From assembly GCF_042610425.1 (NCBI RefSeq), contig NZ_JBGJZM010000001.1, positions 1,240,001 through 1,304,000 of the forward strand: a DNA stretch of 64,000 bases, read 5' to 3'. The DNA comes from Ectobacillus sp042610425. GTDB taxonomy: Bacteria > Bacillota > Bacilli > Bacillales > Bacillaceae_G. The notes beneath the pieces were generated by a model, which worked only from the letters and a program-made list of their open reading frames with translations, was not told the DNA's origin and searched no databases. A program made the position numbers and the translations under genes. Below, one piece after another: positions 26,041 through 35,429 of this stretch (position 1 is its first letter; every line of letters begins with the position of its first letter).

Positions 26041-27996
26041 ATGACAAAACTGAACTCGTCCTCACGTTTGAAGGTTAAAAGGGAGACAATTTTTCTCCCT
26101 GATCCAAACAATGGTGTTTATTTTAGAAATAATTTAAGCTCGTTCCGTATGGAAGGTGCCACCATCTATCAGTGGATTGAAAAACTAATGCCGATGTTTA
26201 ATGGGGAGCAGACATTGGGAGATTTGACAGAAGGACTAACTGCTCCTTATCGGAATCGGGTATATGAGATCGGTGAAACGTTGTATAAGAATGGCTTTGT
26301 TCGAGATATAAGCCAAGATATGCCCCATCAGTTAACCAGGGTAGTTCTTCATCATTTTGCTCCACAAATAGAATTTATAGAAAATTTTGTAGAATCGGGC
26401 GCATACCGATTTCAGCAATACCGACAAGCTAAAGTGTTGACAATTGGGTCAGGCTCCTTCATCGTTTCATTAGTTTCATCGTTACTAGAATCAGGACTAC
26501 CTAAAATTTATGTCATGGTAACAGATTCCATTCATACAAATCAGCAGCGATTACATGAATTGGTGGAGAAAGCTAAAATGACGGACCCTGAGGTTGAAGT
26601 AGAGGTGGTACCTTTTCAAAAAGAAGAGGGGAGTAGTTTTTGGGGAGAAGTTGTGAAGCCCTATGATTGGGTTCTGTATATATCGCAGGATGGAAATATA
26701 AAAGAAGTAAGGGATCTAAACGAGGTTTGTAAAGAAGAAAGGAAGGCCTTTATACCCGCTATATGTTTAGATCAAGTGGGGTTAGCTGGTCCACTTGTAC
26801 ATCCAGAATCAGATGGCTGCTGGGAATCTGCTTGGCGGCGCCTTCATCAAACTGTAATTAATACAAATAAGCAACCCCAGGCTTTCTCTTCGATTGCAGG
26901 ATCTCTTTTGGCGAATGTTACAGTGTTCGAATTTTTCAAGAGGGTGACAGGGGTTGCGGGATCCAATCAGAGTAACCAAATTTACCTTCTAGATCTTGAA
27001 ACGTTAGAAGGAGATTGGATTTCATTCCTAACTCATCCTCTGGTGACGACTAAAAAGGATACACTAAGACTGGTTGAAAATATTGATGTTGAACTCAAAC
27101 AGGATGCAGAGAGAAATGAATCACCAAGAAACCTCTTGGACTATTTCAGTCGCTTAACTTCAGAAGAAACTGGAATTTTTCATACATGGGAGGAACGAAA
27201 TTTGACCCAGCTACCGCTTACACAGTGCTCTGTTCAAGCAGTTAACCCCCTGTCAGAAGGTCCGGCGGAACTGCTAACAGAATGTATCTGTGGAGGTTTA
27301 ACCCATGAGGAAGCACAAAGAGAAGCAGGACTGACAGGTATTGAAATGTATGTTTCAAATATGATTGATTCATTCGTTAGGAGAGACGGCGATAACACAA
27401 GTGCAAGCCTATCAAGCGAATTTATAGGTATTGGTGCAGGTGAAACATTCGAAGAGGCTGTTTGCCGAGGGTTGCAAGCCTATTTAGAGGAAGAATTAAG
27501 AAAAAGAAAGATTGAACAACTGAAAATGATTTTTTGTATGGAGCTAGGATCGATGGAAGATCGACACTGCCGATTTTATTTAAATTCCCTAACTACTTTC
27601 AATAGCGAAACGACGATCGGAGTAGAAGAGGAAATACATGGCTTCCCCGTAATATGGATTAGATCAAATGACAGATGGTACACAAAGGTGGGTTTAAATA
27701 CAACATTGGCGTTAAGGGGTGCATTACAACAAGCTCTAATGGATGCGCAAAATCAAGTGCTTTTCAATGAGAGGAAAGTAATGGAGCCAGCAGCTTTTTT
27801 GAAAAATAACTCTTCTAAACTCGAAATTCCTTCTTGTGAGGAAATGACACAATTTGAACTATTCCGATCCTCCATGCAGGTTCTTAATAGGAATAACAAA
27901 CGACTTTTCGTCTATGATCTTGCCTTTGAACCTTTTTTAAAGCAGCATGAGCTGGCCGGAGTGTTTGGTGTTCAGCTGCGTGAGGGGGAATCCTGA
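26041..27996 (+). CDS. ThiF-like thiazole bacteriocin maturation protein
   Basis: A 651-residue protein of the E1/ThiF-like 'ocin' type found with Cys-rich Bacillus bacteriocins. The N-terminal 90 residues form a winged-helix-like leader-binding part (MEGATIYQWIEKLMP). The middle has a Rossmann-like stretch (VLTIGSGSFIVSLVSSLLESG, 130-150) in which the normal ThiF nucleotide motif GxGGxG is altered to GSGSF. No CxxC zinc pair is seen. It probably presents the precursor leader to the cyclodehydratase rather than adenylating it. AAGGAGGAG precedes the ATG. Its TGA overlaps the ATG of the next gene by one base (TGATG), so translation is coupled. Confidence 0.82.
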   Translation: MTKLNSSSRLKVKRETIFLPDPNNGVYFRNNLSSFRMEGATIYQWIEKLMPMFNGEQTLGDLTEGLTAPYRNRVYEIGETLYKNGFVRDISQDMPHQLTRVVLHHFAPQIEFIENFVESGAYRFQQYRQAKVLTIGSGSFIVSLVSSLLESGLPKIYVMVTDSIHTNQQRLHELVEKAKMTDPEVEVEVVPFQKEEGSSFWGEVVKPYDWVLYISQDGNIKEVRDLNEVCKEERKAFIPAICLDQVGLAGPLVHPESDGCWESAWRRLHQTVINTNKQPQAFSSIAGSLLANVTVFEFFKRVTGVAGSNQSNQIYLLDLETLEGDWISFLTHPLVTTKKDTLRLVENIDVELKQDAERNESPRNLLDYFSRLTSEETGIFHTWEERNLTQLPLTQCSVQAVNPLSEGPAELLTECICGGLTHEEAQREAGLTGIEMYVSNMIDSFVRRDGDNTSASLSSEFIGIGAGETFEEAVCRGLQAYLEEELRKRKIEQLKMIFCMELGSMEDRHCRFYLNSLTTFNSETTIGVEEEIHGFPVIWIRSNDRWYTKVGLNTTLALRGALQQALMDAQNQVLFNERKVMEPAAFLKNNSSKLEIPSCEEMTQFELFRSSMQVLNRNNKRLFVYDLAFEPFLKQHELAGVFGVQLREGES

Positions 27997-29936
27997 TGGC
28001 TGCCCAAATTCTAATTGAAGGAGAGGGAGTATTAGCTGATTATGTCAGTGATCTTTTGTCTATTGACTATGACATAAGGAGACAAAGTAACTTAGCAGAG
28101 GTCCCCAAAGAAACAGAATTAGCTTTGGTATTACACGATGGTTGGCATCCATCGATTCATCAAAAAGCGGAAGAAAAATTCCGGACTGCTCGTATCCCCT
28201 GGCTTCGAGGGTTTGTTTCGTTCGGGGAGGGAATCATTGGTCCAATTGTATACCCTGATGGACGCGGGTGTTCTCGCTGTGCTGACATACGGCGCATGAT
28301 TGCAGGACCCGATCGGCAGGAAATGTGGTCGCTTCAAGCAAGAATGGAAGAAGCAGAAGAAATGCAGCGTAATGCATGGACATCGCGAACTGGACTATTG
28401 CATATGGCCTTGTTAATAAAGAAAGAGGTACAGAAGATCCTGAAAGGTGACCGTGCCTATTTAGAAAATAGGATGTGTATTACGAATTTAAGAACGTTAC
28501 TTACTTCTAGCCACTTTTTCTTGCCTGTTCCAACGTGCTCAGTTTGCAGCCCATTACCGAATGACACAGCAGCATTAGCGCAAGTGAAAATCAAATCTAG
28601 TCCTAAAATAAGTGAGGATAGTTACCGCTGCCGTCCTACTCGTGAATTAAAATCATTTTTGCTGAAAGAATATCTGGATTTTCGAACCGGTGTCATGAAT
28701 GGGAAAATGCAGGATTACAGACTGCCATTTGCTGATGTTCTTGTGAACATGCCGATGTTTGGAGCCGATGAGGGAGTTGCAGGGCGGTCTAATTCTTATG
28801 AGTTGAGTGAGCTGATAGCCATTTTGGAAGGCTTGGAGCGATATTGCGGGATCCAGCCTCGGGGTAAAACGACGGTCATTCGAGACAGCTACCGCAATTT
28901 GGAGCATATAGCACTATATCCTGGACGTGTAGGCTTTCATGAAAAGGAACAGTATGCAAAGGTGAATTTTCCATTTAAACCGTTTCATCCTGATGACCAA
29001 TTGAATTGGGTATGGGGATATTCGTTTTCACAAGAACGTCCTATTTTGGTTCCAGAGTTACTCGCTTACTACAGTTTGGGCTATGGAGAGGGCGTTGTTT
29101 ATGAAACGTCTAACGGATGTGCAGTGGGTGGGAGCCTAGAGGAGGCTATTTTCCATGGCATTATGGAGATTGTCGAGCGAGATTCCTTCCTATTAACCTG
29201 GTATGCAAGGTTGCCCCTTCCGCGTCTTGATCTTCATTCCGCGAACGATAAAGAATTACAGTTGATGGTCGACCGTGTGCGAGAGGTTGCCGGATATGAC
29301 CTCTATTTTTATAATTCAACGATGGAACACGAGATTCCAAGCGTTTGGGCAATCGCAAAAAATAGAAGATCCACGGGTGTAAACCTTATTTGTGCAGCCG
29401 GAGCAAATCCAGATCCAGTAAGAGCAGTTAAAAGTGCGATTTACGAGCTTGCGGGAATGATGTATCGACATGATGAAAAATTGGAAGAAAACCGACAAAA
29501 ATATGAAAGGATGTTACTCGATCCATTCGAAGTAAAGACGATGGAGGACCATGGCATGCTATATGGCTTACCAGAGGCTGAGGAGCGCCTACATTTTTTA
29601 TTGAATAATAATCGTCCATTACGAACGTTTGAAGAGGAATATAAGACACAGCCGAAATATACAGATTTGCAAGATGATCTAGAGAACATCTTGCAAAGGT
29701 TTCGTCAGTTAAACCTCGAGGTTATCGTGATTGACCAGTCAACACCTGAAATCAAGCAGAACGGTTTATACTGTGTAAAAGTATTGATCCCAGGAATGTT
29801 ACCAATGACATTTGGTCATCACCTAACTCGTGTAAAAGGACTGGAAAGGGTCTTAAACGTACCGATGAAACTTGGCTTTACAAAACATCCGTTAGTATAT
29901 GAACAGCTAAATCCATATCCTCATCCGTTTCCATAA
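27996..29936 (+). CDS. TOMM cyclodehydratase: E1-like/ocin zinc part fused to YcaO domain
   Basis: A 646-residue fused C-D type cyclodehydratase that converts Cys (or Ser/Thr) of the precursor to azolines using ATP. The N-terminal half has two CxxC pairs, GCSRCADI near 91 and PTCSVCS near 183, a structural zinc site. The YcaO domain from about 250 onward contains SNGCAVGGSLEEAIFHGIME and ERDSFLLTWY, typical ATP-binding segments. The C-terminus ends NPYPHPFP, the PxPxP tail characteristic of active YcaO cyclodehydratases. The start overlaps the previous stop. Together with the ThiF-like protein and SagB it forms the complete azole-making machinery. Confidence 0.9.
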   Translation: MAAQILIEGEGVLADYVSDLLSIDYDIRRQSNLAEVPKETELALVLHDGWHPSIHQKAEEKFRTARIPWLRGFVSFGEGIIGPIVYPDGRGCSRCADIRRMIAGPDRQEMWSLQARMEEAEEMQRNAWTSRTGLLHMALLIKKEVQKILKGDRAYLENRMCITNLRTLLTSSHFFLPVPTCSVCSPLPNDTAALAQVKIKSSPKISEDSYRCRPTRELKSFLLKEYLDFRTGVMNGKMQDYRLPFADVLVNMPMFGADEGVAGRSNSYELSELIAILEGLERYCGIQPRGKTTVIRDSYRNLEHIALYPGRVGFHEKEQYAKVNFPFKPFHPDDQLNWVWGYSFSQERPILVPELLAYYSLGYGEGVVYETSNGCAVGGSLEEAIFHGIMEIVERDSFLLTWYARLPLPRLDLHSANDKELQLMVDRVREVAGYDLYFYNSTMEHEIPSVWAIAKNRRSTGVNLICAAGANPDPVRAVKSAIYELAGMMYRHDEKLEENRQKYERMLLDPFEVKTMEDHGMLYGLPEAEERLHFLLNNNRPLRTFEEEYKTQPKYTDLQDDLENILQRFRQLNLEVIVIDQSTPEIKQNGLYCVKVLIPGMLPMTFGHHLTRVKGLERVLNVPMKLGFTKHPLVYEQLNPYPHPFP

Positions 29937-29959
29937 TGGAAAGAGTAGGAGGTGAAAGG

Positions 29960-31525
29960 TTGAATCTTGACACATTTCTATACAATTTGCATTTTGAAAC
30001 AGATAAAATCTCTCCGCCGGATTGGCAGGTTGATTGGGAAGATGCACCACTTTCCTATAAATTGTATCGTGGCTTACCTGAGATACCACTTTCTGCAGAA
30101 GTACCGTTATCCATCGAGAAACGGGAAGGTGCTGTAAAACCAAACCTTACAGACATAGGTCATCTTCTATGGTATGTATATGGCCTTACTCAATACTCAC
30201 AGTCCGCTTTTTCCAATGGTGTCACAGAAAATGATGTGATGATTGCCTTACGGCGATTTGTTCCTTCTGGAGGAGCTTTGTATCCCAATGAAGTATACAT
30301 CTATTTAAAGTTAGATGATATACCAGAAGGAATCTACCATTACTCCGTTGCTCATCACCGCCTCGTAATAGTAAGAGAAGGAAATTACGACTCTTATTTA
30401 TCTCGTAGTCTAGGAAATAACTGTGATATTTCAGACTGTTTTGGAACTCTATTTATTTCAACAATGTTTTGGAAAAATTTTTATAAATATAATAACTTTT
30501 CCTATCGTTTGCAAGGGCTAGATACTGGTGTGTTAATCGGGCAAACGTTAGAAGTGGCGGATCGGTTAGGGTTCTCTACACGGATATGCTACCAATTTCT
30601 TGATCGGCCGATCAATCATTTACTAGGACTATACGAACAGGATGAAAGTGTATATGCAGTTATTCCTTTGTCAATACAACCAGTTATTAATTACCGTGAA
30701 ATTGATAAACTAGATAGGGTTTCCGCCAGTGCTTTATGCCATGAGCTACCAGTGTTGACCCATGAATCCTATCAACGATCAAAGAGAGTACTAGATTACC
30801 CGATGATAAGAAAGCTCAATGAAGCATCCATGTTAGAATCAACAGATTCATTTTTGAAGATGGAACAAGATAATCAGATTAGTGTGTCTACAGAAACTAT
30901 TATGCTGCCATTTACAGAGTCCTTATCATATGATCTCGCAACTGTTTGTAGAAAGCGACATTCTCCTGATGCAGATTTTTTGCTAGGGAAAGTAAGTCAA
31001 GTCCAATTATCCACTTTATTAAAAGAGACATTTTCCTTTTCCTATCAGAATGACCTTGATAGAACAGAGGGAAATATTGAGTCTCGTTTGGCCTTATATA
31101 GTTGTTTATATAATATTGAGGATGTTCCAAATGGAGCATACTCCTATGACAAAAGGATTAATGCCCTTCGGAAAATATCGTCAGGGGATTGTCGGGAGTA
31201 TTTACAATATGGATTAACATTGGATAATGTAAATCTATTTCAGGTCCCGCTTAGCTTCCATGTCATTGGAGATAAGGATCATTTCATCAAGAAATTGGGG
31301 TATAGAGGATACCGGATTCAGCAGATGGAAGCAGGGATCCTTGTGCAACGGCTCCTATTGGCAGCAAATGCTTTGGGGATGGGCGGCCACCCGCTTCTGG
31401 GTTTTGATGTTAAATCATGTGACGAACTTTACCAGATTGAATCAAAAGGGAAAACCAGTTTAATCCACATCCCTGTCGGTCCCTACCGTCCACGCGCTTG
31501 GTTAAAGGGGAGCTTGCATAGCTAG
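29960..31525 (+). CDS. SagB-type FMN-dependent azoline dehydrogenase
   Basis: A protein of about 521 residues with two nitroreductase-like halves, the SagB/McbC arrangement that oxidises azolines to thiazoles/oxazoles. FMN motifs are FVPSGGALYPNEVY near 100 in the first half and LAANALGMGGHP near 475 in the second. An ATG at 29936 overlaps the previous stop but has no Shine-Dalgarno, whereas GGAGGTG sits just before TTG 29960 (MNLDTFLYNLH), which I therefore prefer. It is the last gene of the cluster. No exporter, leader peptidase or immunity gene follows before trmL. Confidence 0.87.
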   Translation: MNLDTFLYNLHFETDKISPPDWQVDWEDAPLSYKLYRGLPEIPLSAEVPLSIEKREGAVKPNLTDIGHLLWYVYGLTQYSQSAFSNGVTENDVMIALRRFVPSGGALYPNEVYIYLKLDDIPEGIYHYSVAHHRLVIVREGNYDSYLSRSLGNNCDISDCFGTLFISTMFWKNFYKYNNFSYRLQGLDTGVLIGQTLEVADRLGFSTRICYQFLDRPINHLLGLYEQDESVYAVIPLSIQPVINYREIDKLDRVSASALCHELPVLTHESYQRSKRVLDYPMIRKLNEASMLESTDSFLKMEQDNQISVSTETIMLPFTESLSYDLATVCRKRHSPDADFLLGKVSQVQLSTLLKETFSFSYQNDLDRTEGNIESRLALYSCLYNIEDVPNGAYSYDKRINALRKISSGDCREYLQYGLTLDNVNLFQVPLSFHVIGDKDHFIKKLGYRGYRIQQMEAGILVQRLLLAANALGMGGHPLLGFDVKSCDELYQIESKGKTSLIHIPVGPYRPRAWLKGSLHS

Positions 31526-31812
31526 TGTAGGGATATTCTAAAATGAACGTAAGATAATTATAGTAGGTGGGGAGACAACTGTAAGAGGAAAAGATTTTGT
31601 AGGAAGATATTTTATTAAACTTAAGGTGGCGAATCAGAATAAGTTGTTAGTTAGCGATCAGATACAGTCAAAAGGTTAAGCGAAATTACACCTATCGGGA
31701 GCTATAATTACTTGGAGCAATTGTTCCTGAATCATATTGTTGTGTTCATGCTCTGAATCTTAGGATATATGCTATAATTTGGAGGGTAAAATAAAGATAG
31801 AGGTGACCATTC

Positions 31813-32283
31813 TTGGCAATACATGTTGTACTATATCAACCAGAAATACCGGCTAATACTGCAAATATTGCACGTACTTGTGCCGGAACGGATACAGCCT
31901 TGCATTTAATCCGACCACTTGGATTTTCAACAGATGAGAATATGATAAAACGAGCAGGTATAGATTACTGGCAGTCTGTAAACATAACGTATTATGACTC
32001 ATTGGATGATTTTTTTTCAAAAAATCAAGGCGAGTTTTACTATATTGAGACATTTGGTGAAAAATCACATTCGTCCTTTGATTTCAGTGATGTATCAAAG
32101 GAACATTATTTTATATTTGGAAAAGAAACAACGGGTTTACCAAAAGATTTACTAGAAAAAAATAAAAATCACTTTTTGAGAATACCAATGAGTGTTAATG
32201 TTCGTTCACTGAACCTTTCGAATACAGCTGCAATATTGGTGTATGAGGCTTTGCGTCAGCAAGGATATCCAAATTTAAAATAA
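31813..32283 (+). CDS. trmL: tRNA (cytidine/uridine-34-2'-O)-methyltransferase
   Basis: A 156-residue SPOUT (alpha/beta-knot) methyltransferase that methylates the wobble ribose of tRNA-Leu isoacceptors. Family motifs are YQPEIPANTANIARTCAG at 9-26, FGKETTGLP near 103, and the knot IPMSVNVRSLNLSNTAAI near 126-143, with the conserved Asn residues. Start is TTG 31813 after GAGGTGA. It is a stand-alone core gene (cspR in Bacillus nomenclature) and marks the left edge of the accessory island. Confidence 0.94.
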   Translation: MAIHVVLYQPEIPANTANIARTCAGTDTALHLIRPLGFSTDENMIKRAGIDYWQSVNITYYDSLDDFFSKNQGEFYYIETFGEKSHSSFDFSDVSKEHYFIFGKETTGLPKDLLEKNKNHFLRIPMSVNVRSLNLSNTAAILVYEALRQQGYPNLK

Positions 32284-32316
32284 AAAAATCTTCCAGACGG
32301 AAGATTTTTTTATTTG
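32282..32316 (+). terminator. Terminator after trmL
   Basis: AAAATCTTCC / GGAAGATTTT stem with a 4-base loop, followed by TTTATTTGAC. Confidence 0.9.
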
Positions 32317-32573
32317 ACTTTTTTTGCAGAATTCTTCTTTTTAATGGGGAGGAAAAACGCAGTACTTTTCTAACATTTGAACAGTATGTTTCCCTAAAAA
32401 ATATTATTAGACATGTTTCCGCTGCTAATTAGTAGTTATGGAATTGGTAAGGGTACTTGGAATAAGATGAAGTTTAAAGATTTTTTGATCCATCTTGGGA
32501 AAGGAATGGAGGAACTACAAAATAGGCAAAACAAATGAACAGATTGATGATTATGATAAGTTTGTGTTTTTAT

Positions 32574-32910
32574 CTAGTTAACATAATATATATTCCGTTT
32601 GATGAAAAATAGATTTATTGTTTAGTTCCTATAATTATTGGGTCGTTTCTTAAAGTTATTAGGTTCATCCCACATAGTTATGTTCAATTTATAGAGAAAC
32701 AATAACTGATAATTATTATGTCCCCTTTTTTGTTTTATAATCCAATTCAAGAAACCTAAAGCATGAATATGTATCATAGTATTTAATTGGTTATGAATTT
32801 GTAGAAAGCTCTCTCACTATATGGTCCTTTTCTCTGTTTTCTACAACTAGGAAAAAATGATAAAAAGTCTTTACCAATAAAAATACTATGTCGTTTTCCA
32901 TAGAAAATAA
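32574..32910 (+). repeat. Dispersed repeat, copy 1
   Basis: It begins TAGTTAACATAATATATATTC, continues through AGATTTATTGTTTAGTTCC and TATAATTATTGGGTCGTT, and its right part (about 32730-32910) aligns with 46780-46925, including CATAGTATTTAATTG and CCATAGAAAAT. Other copies lie at 36355, 40655-41160, 46600 and 57515. The remainder of the gap 32315-33206 holds no recognisable gene. Confidence 0.8.
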
Positions 32911-33206
32911 TATTTAGCCCCTCCTCGTAATATTAGAAACTTAATAACAACTGGGATTGTTGCGGTTTTAATAAAGACTTTTAAAAATGCCCAACACATA
33001 TTACTCTAGTAAAAGTTCCTGAATGAAGAATAATTAAACTGGTATACGATTCAAGAAGGTGAACTAGAAATAGTTTAGGTTTTAGAATTTATCAAATGAA
33101 AGGAATAAATTTTATATAATTATCGTATACAACACTAGCGTTTTAATAAACAGGAAATAGTTTTTTATATGGTGTATAATTTTGGTAAAACAATGGTGGT
33201 GATTTA

Positions 33207-33986
33207 ATGGAAGTTTCAGATTTATCAACTTATTTAGAGGAAATAGCTAGTATATTAACTACCAATGAGAAACTTTGGTATAGAGGGCAGTCTAAAAACT
33301 CTGAAAAATATAAACTTCTACCCTCAAGTTACAGAGATAATGTTAATGATAATTACGAAGAAGACTTTTATATGAAGTTTAAAGCGAAGGCAGTTCCTTT
33401 TTTAGAAAAAGAACCACAGTCTTTTTGGGGTTGGTTATTTATTATGCAACATCATGGTGTTCCTACTAGATTATTGGACTGGAGTGAAGATGCATTTATA
33501 GCATTAATGTTTGCTTTGGAGCATAGAAGCTCAGAAGATAAAATTGAGTATGATGCTGTAGTTTGGTGTTTAAATCCTTTAAAGCTCAATGGGCAGTTCA
33601 TCTTTTCTTCAACTAGAAATAATATACCAAATATAGAATCAACTGATATTACTAATGCATTCGGTCCAAATAGTATGCCGGGAATTCCTATTAATCATCC
33701 AGTTGCTGTTATAGGTTCTCTAAATAATGTAAGAATTATTGCCCAAAAAGGAGTGTTTACATTATTCCCAAAACCCCCTAACGTGAAGCCATTAGAAGAA
33801 ACAATTGATGCTAGTAAATTTTTGACGAAAATTGTTATAAAAAAGGAATCTATAGATTCTATTAAAAACCAACTTTATCATATTGGATTAAATGAGAGCA
33901 GTTTGTATCCTGGGTTGGATTCAATAGGAGAAACAATAGTCAGAGAAAATAAAGAAAGAATAGCTAGTACATCAGGGAGGGTTTAA
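33207..33986 (+). CDS. FRG domain-containing protein
   Basis: A 259-residue protein whose N-terminal two thirds is the FRG domain: WYRGQS at about 25-30, LLPSSYRD at about 38, and the core QHHGVPTRLLDWSEDAFIAL near 80-100. FRG proteins are named for the conserved Phe/Tyr-Arg-Gly and are frequent in defence islands, but their chemistry is not established; a nucleotide or ADP-ribose related role has been suggested from fold similarity. It is followed by a DUF262 gene with a one-base gap, so the two are translated together. The right-hand neighbours are nucleases, which supports a defence role by context only. Confidence 0.88.
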   Translation: MEVSDLSTYLEEIASILTTNEKLWYRGQSKNSEKYKLLPSSYRDNVNDNYEEDFYMKFKAKAVPFLEKEPQSFWGWLFIMQHHGVPTRLLDWSEDAFIALMFALEHRSSEDKIEYDAVVWCLNPLKLNGQFIFSSTRNNIPNIESTDITNAFGPNSMPGIPINHPVAVIGSLNNVRIIAQKGVFTLFPKPPNVKPLEETIDASKFLTKIVIKKESIDSIKNQLYHIGLNESSLYPGLDSIGETIVRENKERIASTSGRV

Positions 33987-33987
33987 C

Positions 33988-35073
33988 ATGTTTGCAATTG
34001 AAAAGACTGCTTCCACAATTTCTGAATGGTATACTCACTATAAAAATAATAATATTGATTTTGAGCCACCATATCAACGGGTTGGTAGTTTATGGAGTCA
34101 AGAGAGTCAACAATTATTGATTGATAGTATACTTAATAAATTAGATGTTCCTAAATTTTATGTTAATTACTTTGTTTCTAAAGGAAATATACTAAATCCC
34201 AAAGAAAAATTATTCGCAATAATCGATGGAAAACAACGCTTTTATGCAATATTTCAATTTATGGAAGATAATTTCCCATTAAGTCGCAATTTTGAATTAT
34301 TTGATAATCCAAAACTTGATCTTAAAGGATTAACCTATAGTGAAATTTCTAGATTTTATCCAGATTTTAAGCACTTTTTTGATAACTATAAAATAGATAT
34401 AGCACTTGTAATAACAGATGAGCAAGAACGTATAGAGGAATTGTTTTTAAGATTAAACGAAGGAAAGCAACTTAATAATGCCGAAAAAAGATATGCGATT
34501 TCAGGTGATTTATCCACCAAAATAAAAGGATTGGTTAATAGTAATTCTTTTTTCAATAAGGTATCATTTAATGATAAGAGATACGATTACTTTGATGTGT
34601 TAACTAAATTATTTTTATTAGATAGCCAAGTTAATATTGTTTCTTTAAATAAGTCCAACCTGGATGGTATTCTAAAGTCTAATAGAATTTTAACAACAGA
34701 AATGAAAAAGAAATTTAAAGACTTTGAAGAAAATCTTAAAAAGTTTTCAGATTTATTCCAAGAAAATGATTCTTTGTTTAATTCAAAATCCAAAATACCT
34801 CTTTATTATGCTTTTATTCGTAAATTAAATGCAGAGTCCCTTAACTATGTTTATAACTTTTTAACACAATTTGAAAAGTTAATTTTACAAAATAGGGTAT
34901 CTACTGAAAAAGATGAAACTTTAATAGAGTATGATCGTTTGACCCAGCAAGGAACTGTTTCTAAAAGTTCACTTGAAAACCGTTTACAAATTCTTCAGTT
35001 ATATTTCGATAAGTTTATCGAAAATAACGAAAAACTAGAAGTAGTTAAAGTTGATATTGAATTTGATGAGTGA
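33988..35073 (+). CDS. DUF262 (ParB/GmrS-like) domain protein
   Basis: A 361-residue protein with the DUF262 fold at residues 1-190: PPYQRVGSLWS near 27, then AIIDGKQRFYAIFQF near 76-90 (the conserved DGxQR box, here DGKQR), and LFLRLNEGKQLNNAE near 150. DUF262 is the N-terminal NTPase/ParB-like half of GmrSD-type modification-dependent restriction enzymes and of several phage-defence proteins. The DUF1524 HNH half is absent, so either the FRG partner or a C-terminal region of unknown type supplies the effector. It shares an operon with the FRG gene and is followed by a strong stem-loop. Confidence 0.87.
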   Translation: MFAIEKTASTISEWYTHYKNNNIDFEPPYQRVGSLWSQESQQLLIDSILNKLDVPKFYVNYFVSKGNILNPKEKLFAIIDGKQRFYAIFQFMEDNFPLSRNFELFDNPKLDLKGLTYSEISRFYPDFKHFFDNYKIDIALVITDEQERIEELFLRLNEGKQLNNAEKRYAISGDLSTKIKGLVNSNSFFNKVSFNDKRYDYFDVLTKLFLLDSQVNIVSLNKSNLDGILKSNRILTTEMKKKFKDFEENLKKFSDLFQENDSLFNSKSKIPLYYAFIRKLNAESLNYVYNFLTQFEKLILQNRVSTEKDETLIEYDRLTQQGTVSKSSLENRLQILQLYFDKFIENNEKLEVVKVDIEFDE

Positions 35074-35153
35074 AATATTTACTTTTATATAAATAAGAAA
35101 GTATTACTAAATTGCATTTTGTAATAAGGTTACATAAAAATTAAACAGATTTA

Positions 35154-35188
35154 CTTAACCCCGTTCTATTTATCAGAACGGGGTTAAG
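35154..35188. terminator. Stem-loop after the FRG-DUF262 operon
   Basis: CTTAACCCCGTTCT and AGAACGGGGTTAAG are a perfect 14-bp inverted repeat with a 7-base loop. The T tract is weak, but position and strength fit a terminator. Confidence 0.75.
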
Positions 35189-35429
35189 TTTGTTTCAGGT
35201 TTTTAGAATAAGGTAACTTTTGTCATTTTTCAAACTACTATTTTTTAACATGTGAAATTTAAATTTTGTTAGAAAACTATACAAGTTTCAAGATAACAGC
35301 CATGCCTAAAAGTGAGGGGTAATAACTTTTAGTGTCAAAAAAAACATTAATCGTAGCATCTATTGATTTTAGGGCACATTTTTATTCCTACAAATTAACA
35401 AAGGAGGCTACGTAAAGTGAACTTTACAC

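Noticed and set aside
25737..26111. Minus-strand open frame of 124 codons antisense to the peptide precursor
   Set aside because: Its Pro/His-rich stretch is the complement of the Cys/Gly-rich core; low-complexity mirror of a real gene.
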